NCBI GenBank assembly: GCA_017654935.2
Contig: CM065710.1
Coordinates: 26,848,729-26,912,728 of the forward strand
Source of the DNA: Phymorhynchus buccinoides
Taxonomy: Eukaryota; Mollusca; Gastropoda; Neogastropoda; Raphitomidae
DNA length: 64,000 bases
Reading direction: 5' to 3'
Shown here piece by piece: positions 46,447 through 58,757 of this stretch; the first letter of the stretch is position 1, and each line of letters begins with the position of its first letter. Both the position numbers and the translations under genes were made by a program. Below the pieces are notes generated by a model that worked only from the letters and a program-made list of their open reading frames with translations, ran no database searches and was not told the origin of the DNA.

Positions 46447-46945
46447 TGGTCTTTAAAACTCTTTTACCATCGAACCTGTCGCTAGTACCATCGCTGCTAC
46501 ATGATGTATGTCTTCAACACTGTAGTGGTGAAATCTTTTGTTCGTGCTGAATTGGGCTTACGGGGTCAACACGCTATATTTGTGACTGTTTAGATAGACG
46601 CAAGAAAGTTTAGACGCTGTTGGCTTTCTTCTCTCTTTTTGCCTAACTTCTTTCGTCGGGGACATTTGGACTCGCTTTTATTGGCATAAAACCTCTAAAA
46701 AAAATGTTCGTAGTTTTCTTTCTGTGAAAGTCTCTTCTTGTTCTTATCTGTAACATCGCTTTTCCTGAGGTCTCCATGGTCATTCTCCACAGTTTGGCGA
46801 TGTCTTCTTCTTTTAATGGAGACAATAAGCCGAACCATATTGTGATTCTCGCAAATGGTTTTGTTTTTAATTTTGTGAAAAGAAAAGGCCAGCTGACATG
46901 GTCGTTGTCAAAATTATACAACACCATTAGTTACTCAAAGTTTTG

Positions 46946-46949
<4 letters not shown>

Positions 46950-47038
<89 letters not shown>

Positions 47039-47039
47039 A

Positions 47040-47105
<66 letters not shown>
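46950..47105. repeat. (GA)n microsatellite, copy 2
   Basis: The counterpart of 7,245-7,415, shorter and with a GATCCAA interruption. Confidence 0.95.
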
Positions 47106-47108
<3 letters not shown>

Positions 47109-47539
47109 CAATCCAATCCAATCCAATCCAAATGATTTGTATTGCCATTAGCATACATAAGCCTTTATGGCAAGGGGATACTGTCAAATAACATAGATCA
47201 TTTTAATAGGCAAATAAAGGAAATCAGTCTATTCTTGATGAAAGAAACAATAATGCAAAAACGACAACCATTTAGAAATAAAATAAAAATAAAATAAAAA
47301 TAAAATTATTCAGTGAACAATCTTTCTCGTAACGCTTCCACCTCTCTTTTCACCTGCTCTTTCCTTTCACCCTCCCTCCTCCCTCTCCTCTCACATGCAT
47401 GCAAAATCATTCGTCCACATTCGTAATTAACTAAACATAATGTAATTATTTATACATGATATTATTAAGTACATAGAAAATACTTGACGTGCTTACAATA
47501 TATAAAAGTGGTTATAATTGTACATAGTGAGTATTGAAT

Positions 47540-49624
47540 TATCAACGAATCTGTTCCAGAAACTGCTTGCCTCTACAATAAACTTTGCAAAGGATATAAT
47601 CCATTCCTCTTTTGGGGTTAGTAATAACAGTGTCAGGTCTCGTCCTTGTACGACTGTTTCTTTGAATACCATACATTTTCTACGAATTTATTCATAAGTT
47701 GGGCAGACAAAAACAAAATGAATTACATTTTTACCCCTGTTTGCCATAGAACACATACAACAAGTATTTTGATTATAATGTTCAAACCATCGCTTATTGG
47801 GGTTAAGACCTAAGGTCCTTGTTCGGAGTTTAGCTAGGCTAGTTCTATGCCACTTATTTGTAAGACTTTTAAAATATTGTTCAGTTTCAAACTCATTTTT
47901 AAAGGACAAAAACCAGTTGTATTTAGGACTTTCTTATAGACTTGCATTCCAGTTTTGTTTGTGACAACATATCAATCTGTCTTTAAAATCAGAAATGAAC
48001 TGCCCTATATTTCCCACCCCTTGAGAAAGCCAAACTAACCCACACCCATTCTCTGTCAGAACCTTTTTAACACAGGAGACCCAGTTTACTTTTCCCTTAT
48101 CATGTTGTATTACTAACATTTCATACGCCTGCCTGGATAATCTGCTCATGGGTAAATTAACTAGTTTCAACCAGTACCTTACCGCTTTTGTGTATGATCT
48201 TAAATACAAAGGGTAGCGTCCTGTTTCACCGTACACAATTTTATTAGAAGCATGTATGGGCACATTCATAATACGTTTTATGGCATACGTGTGGATCTTT
48301 TCCATCAAAGGGTTATTCAATAGTCCCCAGATTTCTGCACCGTAGGTCATCATAGGTTCAATTTGTGCATCGAACAGCTTCCCAAAAAGGCTGATATCAA
48401 TAGAATTTAATCTTCTCATTGTTCGTAATATCTCTATGATCCCTTCTTCCCTTTTCTAAACAACTCTGACCAGCATATATTTAGACTTAATTTTGTTGTA
48501 AACCATATTCCTAAATATTTATAGCAGTTAGTTACCTTTACCTCAGATTCACCATAAAACCATTTTTCATGACGTGCTAAGTGACCCCCTTTTCTAAACA
48601 CCATCACATTTGTTTTGCTTAAGTTTATAGTTAGCTCCAATTTGTCAGCTTCCTGTTTAAAAGCATCTAATTGATTCTGCAGGCCAACAGATGTATCGGA
48701 TAACAAAATAATGTCGTTCGCAAACAGCGACAAAAACAATTCAGCAAGACCTGGCACCATCTGAATTCCGTGTTTACCCTTTTTGTTATTATTTCTAGAG
48801 CAAGCTCGTCAATATAAAAAAGGCAAATAGCTGGGGGCTTAGCAGACACCCTTGTTTTACACCAAGTGGACAATTAAAACCATCAGAGTATGTATACTTG
48901 TCACGAACACATGCCAAGACTGATTTATACATACCTTCAAGAGCCCTGTACAGTTTCCCATTCACACCATTATTTCTTAGTACCTACCACAAAATATTCC
49001 TGTTTACTAAATAGAACGCTTTACGAAAATCTATGAAAGCCACAAAAAGTTTTGAATTTTTTGCTAGGTATTTTTGCACTAAAGCATACAGTGTAAATAT
49101 ATGGTCTATAGTGCTGTAACCAGATCTAAAACCCACCTGCTCTTCAACCAATTTTTCTTCTCTCTTAGACCATACAGTTAGTCTTTTATTTAATATATGA
49201 GTATAGATTTTACTGATCACATTTGTCAAAGCAACTCCTTGATAATTGTCTGGATTGTTATGGTAGCCTTTTTTATGGATTTTGACCATGCCTCTGGAAA
49301 AATTCCTTTTTCAAACAATGCATTAAAACTAAAAACTAAGTAGTCCACAACAATCTCATTTGCACATTTAAACATTTCAGCTATTATTTTGTCCGGTCCA
49401 GCACTTTTCCTACATTTCATATGTGAAATGCCAGCCATTACTTCCTCTCTTGTAATGTTATCATTGAACAAATGTTCTCCTGTCTCTTGAGTGGTAGTAT
49501 CAAAAACATTAAAGAAATGGTCGTGCCATTGTTGGGGAGCAATGCCAGTATAGATTGTAGTCTTTCTGTTAGTACTCCTAATTGTAGACCAGAATGACTT
49601 TGGATTATTGGCTGAGGCCTTCAA
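47540..49624 (-). pseudogene. LINE ORF2 reverse transcriptase and C-terminus, copy 2
   Basis: The same RT motifs and the same FAND in place of FADD (codon 48,716-48,718). The TAA at 47,934-47,936 is shared. One base fewer in a T run near 49,305 splits the RT frame between FSFNALFEK and the MVKIHKKGY segment, which copy 1 reads through. Confidence 0.85.
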
Positions 49625-50054
49625 TTTATCAAGCCTATGTTAATCAAATTCTTCTTTTTTGACTGTTTCAATAGGTTATATTATTTTCTTTCTTCAACAT
49701 ATTCAGTTCTATTTTGCCTTTTTAATTCTGCTGTTTTCACATGCTGAGTCTTTTTTTAAACATCCCATTTTCTTTTTTTCATTACATGCTTTATCAAACC
49801 AATCACACACTTCTTTATCCTTTTTCCACACTTTTCTCACCATACAGGCAGCCGCACAATATAAGCTACTCGTAAACATACTAATACATGTACTGACATC
49901 AATGTTAATGAACTGTTTAGCTTTATCCAAACTATAAATTCAAGAGAATGTTGTTCTTCTTTGAATGACTGCGTTTGTTCTTCAGACCATACAATCCGTC
50001 CCTCTTCATTATCAATTATTGGTTCATTTTTATCAACATCACTGTTACTAGTTT

Positions 50055-51031
50055 TTAACCATTCCATTTCCATAGGCAAGAGTACAGTTTGATGCCAGTT
50101 CTAACGCTACAGTTTTCAAACAAATCCTTTGAAGACATAAAATAGTCCACCACACTGCTGCTGTTAGGCGAATCAAAGGTAAAGTCCCCATTAGATTCAT
50201 CCACACAGGACCCATTCAAAATAGTTAAGTCCAATAAAAAAAACAAATCCAACAATGTTTTATCAAAACCATTAAGAAAACAATCATTTGAGTGGCGCAC
50301 AAACCCATCCCGGTTTCCCCTCTGATCAGCAGTGTCATGTTTATGACTTCCAATATTCACACCAGCACCATGATATGCATAGCCTACATTTTCTGAATCA
50401 TACTCAGACTCAGAGTCAACACTATCAACATCCTCACTGACATCAAAGTCATAATAAACATCATTCTCATCATCTCCACTATCATCATTATCATCATCAT
50501 CAACTGTGAAAGGAAGCATTGTCTCAAATTTAGGTTGCTGACTCCCTGTTCGTGAATTTAAGTCACCGCATACCAGCATAACTTGTTATCCACATCATGA
50601 TTATCTATAACCTCTAGCAAACTGTCTTCTAAAATACTAAAGCTGTCATTGCATGGTAAATCTCTATAAGTACCACAGGTACCACATAACACCCAACTAG
50701 TAGAACATCCTTAGTTGTATTGAACAGCTCTTTGTTAATCTTTAACAGAATCAAGTTATCTACATCTGTTCTAATTTGTGTTGCAAACCGTTTACATTTC
50801 TTTTTTACCATTACTAAAACCCCGCATGAGTGTCTACCTCTATGCGAAGTTTTCTTTGCTGGAGCATAGCATTTCTCAACGTCAAGAAAAACACAGTCAA
50901 AATTAAAGTTTTTGCCAACAAATGGTTCTGTCGGGCAGACAAAATCAAAACAGTTTACATAATTTACAAATGAAATATCATTTAGCTTGGTCCACAGATT
51001 CTCTATGTTATAATTGAGGAATTTTAATTCA
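50055..51031 (-). pseudogene. LINE ORF2 endonuclease domain, copy 2
   Basis: The counterpart of 10,366-11,345, with the same frameshift and the GDLNSRTG motif. The acidic stretch is one residue longer here (an extra TCA near 50,495), and a deletion shortens the Cys-Gly-Phe-Phe segment. Confidence 0.75.
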
Positions 51032-51985
51032 CTTACCGGATGGTTTTGCCCATGTCATTTATGGTTACCTTTTGTTGGACCCTTCTCTCTGCCATTTCTC
51101 TCCAGAAAGGCTCGCATGCCTGCTTGCTTACTTGACGTACTCTGTCATGTCGTCGGTCATGTTACACGAGAAGCACTTTCTTTCTTGTTACTCTCAGAGC
51201 TACGTGACCTACCTTGATCATTTGTTTTGCACCCCCAGAAAATCGACGCTCATTTGCTGAAACCACTTTAGCAGTACTGTTAGATGTGCTAGCACCACCA
51301 CAATCTTCACTTCCGTTTTCCATTTTCTCTCCCTTTCTATTCACATCACTTTCAGTACAACACATTCCCCCCTTTGAGCCTTGAACATTAGGAGTAGAAA
51401 CATAACTATCTTTGCATCCATTTCCCTCACCCTCACTTTGTTCTTCCTCACTATAATGTAGATTTATACTCGTAAACACATCAGTTTCGTCCGGAGTGAA
51501 AACATGTCCGCTATTACTACCATCACCCTTCTCCACAACTCTTTCCTCACTACCATCCGGTACGTTAGTTGCAGATACACTATGATTGTCTATGTAGGGG
51601 GTACAACTATTGTTACTTTCACTCTCATTGTCTTCTTCATCATTATTATTTATGTTTGTTACTGGTACTTTGCTACGAGTAAGAATACTGCTATCAGGTC
51701 TACTGCTAAGCTTTCAATAGCTTCCCCCACTCCCTTCATTACCACTGTCACTGCTTTGTGTTTCGTTCGTCTCACCCGCCACCCAAAATGAGTTAACCCC
51801 AGCCCTTTGCTCTGTGGCGTCACGCTGTTTGCCGTAAAGGTCATTTAAACTGTGTAGTGACCCAGTTTCTTGTTGGCTGTTAGTGGAATTCCCTGTGTTA
51901 TGACGTAGGGTTTTCCCCATCTGTGACCCCTCACAGACTTATTTCATGTCGTCTGCTTTGGCCTTGGTGTCAGCTTTTTGCGTTG

Positions 51986-53791
51986 TCATGTTGTGTTGAT
52001 CCTCCCCTCCTGCCGGTTGGCCTGAAGTTGCTTTGTCGTGATGTAGGCATGAGCCCACCTGTGTGTCAGCACAGGCATGTTGATCCTTCCCTCCTGCCGG
52101 TTGGCCTGAAGTTGCTTTGTCGTGATGTAGGCATGAGCCCACCTGTGTGTCAGCACAGGCATGTTGATCCTTCCCTCCTGCCGGTTGTCCTGAAGTTGCT
52201 TTGTCGTGATGTAGGCATGAGCCCACCTGTGTGTCAGCACAGGCATGTTGATCCTTCCCTCCTGCTGGTTGGCCTGAAGTTGCTTTGTCGTGATGTAGGC
52301 ATACGCCCACCTGTGTGTTGCCATAGGCATGTTGATCCTTCCCTCCTGCTGGTTGGACTGAAGTTGCTTTGTCGTGATGTAGGCATACGCCCACCTGTGT
52401 GTCAGCACAGGCATGTTGATCCTTCCCTCCTGCTGGTTGGCCTGAAGTTGCTTTGTCGTGATGTAGGCATACGCCCACCTGTGTGTCAGCACAGGCATGT
52501 TGATCCTTCCATCCTGCTGGTTGGCCTGAAGCTGCTTTGTCGTGATGTAGGCATACGCCCACCTGTGTGTCAGCACAGGCATGTTGATCCTTCCCTCCTG
52601 CTGGTTGGCCTGAAGTTGCTTTGTCATGGTGTAGGCATAGGTATGTTGTCCGTTTCCTCCCTGACGTGCACTAGAAGTTTGTGGCAAGTTTGAGACACTT
52701 ATTCTTCTGTTTGCGCCACCTGAAGCGGTTGGAGGCGATGAAGCGGTGCCCCTTCCCCCACTGTTCGCTACACCCTCCTGGGATACACGTTTACTGAAGG
52801 CCATAGCACTCTGTGTTGAGTTACTTGGAATCACATGTGACGCATCACATTCCACACATTCTTTGTTCCCTGTCTTGTTGATTCCTGTTTTAAGCACCTC
52901 AGCAAACGTGCGTGGGTCCGGTAACCAAGGTACAATCACCATCCTTCTTTGCTGGAAGAACGCTCGTTTGCCCTCACTCTTTGCCTGGGCAACAATCTGT
53001 CTCTGAGCTCTTGTCAAATTGTTTGCGACTTTGATGCCCGCCTTTTCTAGTTTGCCCCTCCTGTCCCTGTTTCCAATGATTGCCATTTTGTCTTTCCACT
53101 TGCTGAATTTCACAATCATGGGTCGTGACTCATTAGGTCTGCCTTGACCAGTTCTGTGAGCCCTAGCAATGTCATTTTCTGTCCAGGTTTGTATGCTGTC
53201 AATGCTATTCAAAACCTCCACCATAGTCTAAGCACAAACATCATAGTTTTCATGTTTTTGACTTTGAGGAATGCCATACATACGCAGATTGTCCCTGCGT
53301 GAAAAATCTTCTGGTCTATCAGCGTCTTCTCGTAACTGTTCAAGTTCAGCTCTGTTTGTCAATTTGTTAGTATGTACTTCGGCCTCATTTTGGTCCTGTG
53401 TCACTCTTTCCATGTCTAATGTCAAAACACTCATATTGTCCCCCAGTGATCTATGCTCCGTTTCCAGACAATCAGAACGATCGTTTATTTCGTTGCGTGT
53501 TTGTTTCACCAGCACAATCTCATTTTTCATGCTACTGATATCTGCCCGGATGACTTGAGTTTGTTGGTTTAGTTTTTGATTCAGCTGTTGCTCCATCACC
53601 CGAGTATGTTGTTCCATTACCTGAGTCAGCTTAGCTACAGTGTTGTCTGTCTGAAGGACTGAATTTGCTGCAGTGTTAGAGTTCATCTGCTCACCTTTGT
53701 CTTCAGCGGCTTTGTCAGCGTCTTCACTATTTGGACCCGGATTAAGGTTGACGTCCCAGCTTAAAAGGATTATATGGAAAGAGAACATCAA
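51986..53791 (-). pseudogene. LINE ORF1, copy 2 (in-frame stop shared)
   Basis: Same layout as 12,300-14,105: 2A-like motif at 53,732-53,755, coiled-coil-like region, RRM-type region, TAG at 53,228-53,230, then eight 84-bp units (51,995-52,646). Individual repeat units differ from copy 1 (e.g. ITTKQLQSNQQ and MPMATHRW), while the repeat number is equal. Confidence 0.8.
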
Positions 53792-54193
53792 GTGAACAGC
53801 ATAAATGTGGAAAAGAGCACAGGCACAGCTGACATGTCGTGGCCTATTTTGTCTGTGACTTCAGTAGCACACCACTGGTCTCCTACACACATTGTACCCT
53901 TGTTGTAGATTCCATCCATCGCCTGAACAATGTTTGTCAGTTTCACAGCTTTCATAGCATTACACCATAAGGTGTATGTCAAGGCAAACTTGCTTTATGT
54001 CGGCAGCCAAACAGGCCAATTGTAGCCCGCCACTGTACCAAGTCTACCATTTTGATGATTCTTTGCGTACCCTGACACTAACACTTCACATTATTCACAA
54101 TGGTTTGGTAATTGTCTTCTTTCAGACTTCGGAACTCCCTCAAACGTGTAAAATCAGCCACTCAGTTCAAAAATTGAACCGCCATGTTCCAGA

Positions 54194-54197
<4 letters not shown>

Positions 54198-54286
<89 letters not shown>

Positions 54287-54290
54287 AGGG
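54198..54290. repeat. (GA)n tract present only in copy 2
   Basis: Copy 1 has only GAGAGAGA at the matching place (14,515). Copy 2 carries about 80 bp of GA plus GGGAGGGAGGG, accounting for the roughly 97-bp offset change. Confidence 0.95.
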
Positions 54291-54678
54291 GGGATGCAAC
54301 TGTGAATACCAATTCGAATGGCTTATTCAAGAGGCTTTGGCCACATTTGAAGGGGAGGAGGACATGAACAATCAAACAAGAAATCCATCTTAATTATAAG
54401 TCTATCTCTGAACTTAAAAACATGATACAGAAAAACGGCACATTGCTAAATAACATTTTCAATTCTAAGGACAAACAAAATTATATGGATAAAACAAGAG
54501 AAGTAGTGAAAGGAGGCGAAAGAGAGAGGGGTGGGGTGGGGTACAAAAAGTGTCTATTTCTGTATTTATACAAATGCAAATTGAATGCATTCGTGTGGTA
54601 GGCACTATACAGTTGTGTAGATAATTATTGTTTTGAAGCAAACAATAATTTGATTTAAAAGATTTCTTTAGATTTATA

Positions 54679-55641
54679 ATGGACAATAAACTCTGTGCTG
54701 GTTTGTCATTTGAAGGAAAGAAGAGTATGGAGTTCAACAAACACGACTCCTTTATAGAGTTATGGACAGAGCTTATTTCAGTGATGACTTCACAAACCTC
54801 CGGTTTTGTCACAACGCAAAAGATCAACGGAACACTCTGTAAAACATGTATGTATAAAGGAAACACATCTGTAGCAGTTCCATTCGCCTATGGGATCATG
54901 TTCAGTGTGAAGATGCTGAAGTATTTTGCACGTTTTCCTGACATAACTGTCACAATACACAGTGTCAACACCACAATAAGTCATTTTTGGAACAGGATAT
55001 GGCTTCATCCTTTTCAAAAAACATATGCCCATAAAGCATTCAAGATGACAGTTGACTGCAAAATAACTGTTAAAGTTATTGGCTCTTTCCAGGTCTTCTT
55101 TTCTTTCCACCCTTTAAGGAAACTGCCCCTGCAACTGCCCAACGGATTGTTTAACTGCTCTGTGGGATACTTTAGCAGTTTTCAGCATCACTTGGGTTGC
55201 AACCTGTGGACAGAGTGTGAAGATGGTCGGGATGAAACAGAACACTGCCCTTTCAGCAATTTAGATTGTCAAGGCATGTTGCCTTTCTGTAACCATTGCT
55301 ACAAACTCATCGACCATGATATGTTTCGTAGGTTTGGCAGTAAAGAAGAGCATCTACATTCAACAGCCCACGAGTTTTGTCACTCTTTTGGAGGCAGACT
55401 TACTGTGCCAAAGTGTGAGTATGATTGGCAAGGGGTTGTTCAAAATTGGACCAGGCCGTATGTACATATTTTAGGAGGAACATGGACTGGGTTGCATTAC
55501 GGCAATGCTCTGTTACCCTCTATGTACAAAAAGAATGTCGTATCTGAAGACAGGACAGTCCTGTATCATTCTCTTCTTTTACGGGAAGATTATATATCTG
55601 GGCAAGATATGTGTCTGGCTAGTTCTGGTATGTATTTTTAA
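54679..55641 (+). CDS. GRL101-like: GRL101-like receptor, N-terminal part (CUB-like, LDLa, C-type lectin)
   Basis: The first 320 codons of a receptor whose frame continues at 55,642. Residues 45-150 form a CUB-like beta-rich segment. An LDLa module follows at 157-191 (CNLWTECEDGRDETEHC). A C-type-lectin-like domain starts at 204 (CNHCYKLIDHD), with FCHSFGGRLTVP and ILGGTWTGLHYGN. A TAA at 55,639-55,641 interrupts it, but the lectin fold continues in the same frame to HIICEF beyond. There is no signal peptide at this ATG; an acceptor-like TTTCTTTAG at 54,663-54,671 suggests a preceding exon holds the true start. The extracellular part would bind ligand. Confidence 0.8.
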   Translation: MDNKLCAGLSFEGKKSMEFNKHDSFIELWTELISVMTSQTSGFVTTQKINGTLCKTCMYKGNTSVAVPFAYGIMFSVKMLKYFARFPDITVTIHSVNTTISHFWNRIWLHPFQKTYAHKAFKMTVDCKITVKVIGSFQVFFSFHPLRKLPLQLPNGLFNCSVGYFSSFQHHLGCNLWTECEDGRDETEHCPFSNLDCQGMLPFCNHCYKLIDHDMFRRFGSKEEHLHSTAHEFCHSFGGRLTVPKCEYDWQGVVQNWTRPYVHILGGTWTGLHYGNALLPSMYKKNVVSEDRTVLYHSLLLREDYISGQDMCLASSGMYF

Positions 55642-58119
55642 ATGTTTCAGTGTAGCCATGCTGTCTATAACTATTTGCACATCATTTGTGAATTTGAAGT
55701 CAACAAAACGGAAGAGGGTCCACAAACCTCCCCGACTGCTATGCTGTTTGGCAGTGTTGAGTTATTATCACTCACACTTCAACATTCCTTGACAATGTGT
55801 CCAGCTGGTTATTTAACTCTAGAGGTTCTGCTGTGTGGTTCACTAAATGTATGTGATCAGTCTTACAAACCGTGTCTGTTTTTCAATCACTCAGTGTTCA
55901 AACAAAGTGGAACTGCTGTCAGATATCAAAGCGGTGCTTTAGCACCAATATTTACATGTGATGATGGCGTCACGTTTTTCTCGTATACCTTTGTGTGCGA
56001 CTTTACGCACGACTGTAATGATTTCAGCGATGAATCGTTTTGCAGACACCTTTCTTGTGTACAAACATTTACTTGTTATAACGGTCAATGCGTGTCTTAT
56101 GACAATGTTTGTGATCACGCATTTCATTGTCTGGACAAATCTGATGAAGAGAAGTGCCAACAGGACAGGTTTGAGACTATGATAAGCCAACCGTACTTCC
56201 AGTCACCAGCTCTGGTTAACTTTGACAGTGGCCGGATGATGTTTGTGTCCGCACCAATGCAGGCCAATGAATCGTGTCCCAGCACCCACTACCGATGTCC
56301 AGACAAGTTCAATGACTGCCTGCCTGTCTACACACGGTGCAATGGAATGTATGACTGTCTGGACCACCACGACGAACACATCTGTGACCACGTGACCTGT
56401 CAGGGTCTCTTCCAGTGCAGAGCTTCCACTGTGTGTCTGAGTGCTGACTATTTGTGTGACGGTTGGCCTCACTGCCCACACCATGACGATGAGCTGTTTT
56501 GTTACCTCTCCTGTCCTCTGCCCTGTCTGTGTCAAGGACTTGCTTTCCTCTGCTTCAGCCCTTTCTCTGTGTTACTCTTTGCGGGGATTCGTTCACTGGA
56601 TGCTGCAGGGTCGGGGATAACTTTGAAAGATGTACAAAGCCTTCACTTTCTTGTCTGTTTGAATCTAGCTCAGTGTTCTTTGTCTTCTGTATCTGATGTA
56701 CAGCTTTTCAATTTGAAACTTTTAGACCTATCTGGTAACAAACTGCGCCATGTGAACATGACCTCGTTTGTACATTTAGAACATTTACAAACACTAATCT
56801 TATTTGGAAATCCTCTAACCTCTCTCCATGCTAACTCTTACTCTGCTGCACAGCAGAGCAAATTAACATGGTTAGATCTGTCACATTCCTCTCTTTCTAT
56901 ATTTGACTCTAAGGTTCTCTTTAATTTTGTTAACCTACAGAAATTGAATTTAACCTTTAACAATATAGATGAGATCAGTCCTGATGGGTTCAGATTCACG
57001 CCACGTCTAAAGGAGTTATATCTAGAAGGAAGTCCTGTCAGTATATTCCCAGCAAACGTGTTCCAAAATCTGCACTATTTACACATCATTTCAGCACAGA
57101 ACTACAGATTGTGTTGTGAGAAAGTCCTCCCCAGTGATTTTGATGAGGCCTTCTGTTTTTCCCATCGAGATGAGGTTTCATCTTGTGAAGATCTGCTGCA
57201 GTCAGAAACGTACCGTGTGTTTCTCTGGCTGACGTGCAGCCTGTCCATCGTGGGTAATGTCTTCTGTCTGGCTGTGCGCTTGATCATGAGGAACGTGATT
57301 TCCTCCCCTGCCTTCAACGTGCTGGTGTCTAATCTCACCGCGTCTGATTTTCTGATGGGTGTTTACCTCGTGATCATTGGCATAGCTGATGAACAATTTA
57401 GAGGAGCATATCTTCACCATGATCACTCATGGAAAAGCAGCGTGAGTTGCAAGGTGGCTGGGCTTTTATCTTTGTTGTCCAGCGAGGTGTCAGCATTGAT
57501 CATCTCGTTCATCACCTTGGATCGTTTTGTAGTCCTCTGGTTTCCTTTCAGCACCCTGCGTTTGTCAAGGTCATCAGCAACAGCGGTTTGCGTGTTGGTT
57601 TGGACAATGGGTCTGTTTCTTGCGTCTCTTCCTCTATTGCCCGTAACTAGGCACTGGGGCTTTTATAGCCAGACAGGCATATGCATTCCCCTGTCAGTCT
57701 CTGCACGAAGCTTCAAAGGTAGATTGTATGCTTTCCTTGTTTTCAACGTTTTCAATTTTGTTCTCTTCCTGATGATTTCTGTTGGTCAGGCAGTCATTTA
57801 CATAGCAGTACAGAGGAATTCTTTTAAGCAGATCACAGCTAAGGCCTCTAATGATACGACCATAGCTTGTCGCTTGATTTCTGTGGCTCTTTCAGATTTT
57901 CTGTGCTGGTTTCCTATTGGACTCTGTGGGCTGGTAGCTGTGGCGGGCATTCCTATACCCGGCGAAGTCAATGTGGCTTTGGCTGTATTTGTGCTGCCCT
58001 TGAACTCTGCCTTGAATCCCTTTTTGTATACAGTCAACACATTTACAGAAATACGAAGGAAATCAAATGAAGCTAAACTTATTAAATGGATGGAGTCCCA
58101 TGCTAATTCAATACTTTAA
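55642..58119 (+). CDS. GRL101-like: GRL101-like receptor, LDLa-LRR-seven-helix part
   Basis: 825 codons in frame with the preceding segment. Residues 1-18 finish the lectin domain. Four LDLa modules follow at about 105-138, 140-173, 212-249 and 253-289, with calcium-site acidic motifs (DFSDES, DKSDEE). LRRs span 316-490 (LKLLDLSGNKL, LQKLNLTFNNI). A cysteine hinge (CCEKVLP ... SSCEDLL) leads to a class A GPCR domain at 525-800: GN in TM1, LTASD in TM2, LDRF at the end of TM3, CWFPIG in TM6, NPFLY in TM7. This is the relaxin-receptor/GRL101 architecture, expected at the plasma membrane and coupled to G proteins. The tail is short and ends cleanly. No intron is evident. Confidence 0.92.
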   Translation: MFQCSHAVYNYLHIICEFEVNKTEEGPQTSPTAMLFGSVELLSLTLQHSLTMCPAGYLTLEVLLCGSLNVCDQSYKPCLFFNHSVFKQSGTAVRYQSGALAPIFTCDDGVTFFSYTFVCDFTHDCNDFSDESFCRHLSCVQTFTCYNGQCVSYDNVCDHAFHCLDKSDEEKCQQDRFETMISQPYFQSPALVNFDSGRMMFVSAPMQANESCPSTHYRCPDKFNDCLPVYTRCNGMYDCLDHHDEHICDHVTCQGLFQCRASTVCLSADYLCDGWPHCPHHDDELFCYLSCPLPCLCQGLAFLCFSPFSVLLFAGIRSLDAAGSGITLKDVQSLHFLVCLNLAQCSLSSVSDVQLFNLKLLDLSGNKLRHVNMTSFVHLEHLQTLILFGNPLTSLHANSYSAAQQSKLTWLDLSHSSLSIFDSKVLFNFVNLQKLNLTFNNIDEISPDGFRFTPRLKELYLEGSPVSIFPANVFQNLHYLHIISAQNYRLCCEKVLPSDFDEAFCFSHRDEVSSCEDLLQSETYRVFLWLTCSLSIVGNVFCLAVRLIMRNVISSPAFNVLVSNLTASDFLMGVYLVIIGIADEQFRGAYLHHDHSWKSSVSCKVAGLLSLLSSEVSALIISFITLDRFVVLWFPFSTLRLSRSSATAVCVLVWTMGLFLASLPLLPVTRHWGFYSQTGICIPLSVSARSFKGRLYAFLVFNVFNFVLFLMISVGQAVIYIAVQRNSFKQITAKASNDTTIACRLISVALSDFLCWFPIGLCGLVAVAGIPIPGEVNVALAVFVLPLNSALNPFLYTVNTFTEIRRKSNEAKLIKWMESHANSIL

Positions 58120-58555
58120 TGAAAATATGAAAAAAAGCCGGGAAAAAAACACAGAAAACCAAACTGGCACAGGGCAGACAATTAAAACGAAACATGAGAA
58201 AAGAGAGTTCCAGCTCCAATGCGATAACTCCGGTATGAACGTGGTCTTCTGGTAGTCATTTGCCTGAGAAGCATGGAGAACTGTGTGACATGGCTCTCTG
58301 TTCTTACATGATTTGCGTCCCATTTTAGGGGGAACATAAACCCGGAGAACTGAATATCAAGCGAAACAAAAGAGCGAAGAGAGCAGATAGACTCGTCATA
58401 AGTCACATCATTTTATAAGCTCATAGGGCATGTTGGCACGTGAAAATTAAAAACAACCCTGAGAAAATACTTCTACATTGACGCGAAACCCATGCAGGTC
58501 GACGTGCACTCTTTTACTTGACAGATAAGGACATGGTTTGGGTTTCACTTTGCCA
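58120..58555. other. Receptor 3' flank
   Basis: AT-rich sequence after the stop. The nearest AATAAA-type signal I see is at about 58,630, just beyond a CA tract, so the 3' UTR may run about 500 bases. No other feature. Confidence 0.45.
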
Positions 58556-58559
58556 CATA

Positions 58560-58757
58560 CATACACACACACTTGCGCGCACACGCACACACACTACACA
58601 CACACACTCTGACATATCAAATAGTTGTAATAAAAGAACCAATAACAAACAATGTGAACGTTGATGGTAACAATGTCAACAATAACAGTACTATTACTAC
58701 TACTACTACTACTACTAATAATAATAATAATAATAATAATAAAAATAATAATAATAA
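58560..58757. repeat. CA, ACT and AAT simple repeats
   Basis: CA at 58,562-58,607; ACT then AAT triplets at 58,692-58,757. The AAT tract directly precedes a B-box-like sequence. Confidence 0.92.

Larger units (their letters stand above)
47106..53986 (-). mobile_element. APE-type LINE, dead, copy 2
   Basis: The same element as 7,416-14,300, with the same TTGGA tail, the same ORF1 stop and the same RT mutation. It lacks one frameshift of copy 1: three A versus four near 48,307 keep a 161-codon thumb frame (47,934-48,419) open. It has a different frameshift near 49,305. Differences are few, so the copies split recently compared with the age of the insertion. Confidence 0.88.
40302..55320. repeat. 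Large duplicated block, copy 2
   Basis: Aligns with 1-15,540 from its first base. The left 2.2 kb (40,302-42,520) is rich in small indels and the 24-bp minisatellite there is scrambled. From 43,400 to 55,300 the match to copy 1 is close apart from repeat lengths. Unlike copy 1 it continues into the complete receptor gene. Confidence 0.93.

Noticed and set aside
55630..55655. A 23-base mini-intron removing the TAA
   Set aside because: It is far shorter than known spliceosomal introns, and splicing it out would create a new stop immediately.
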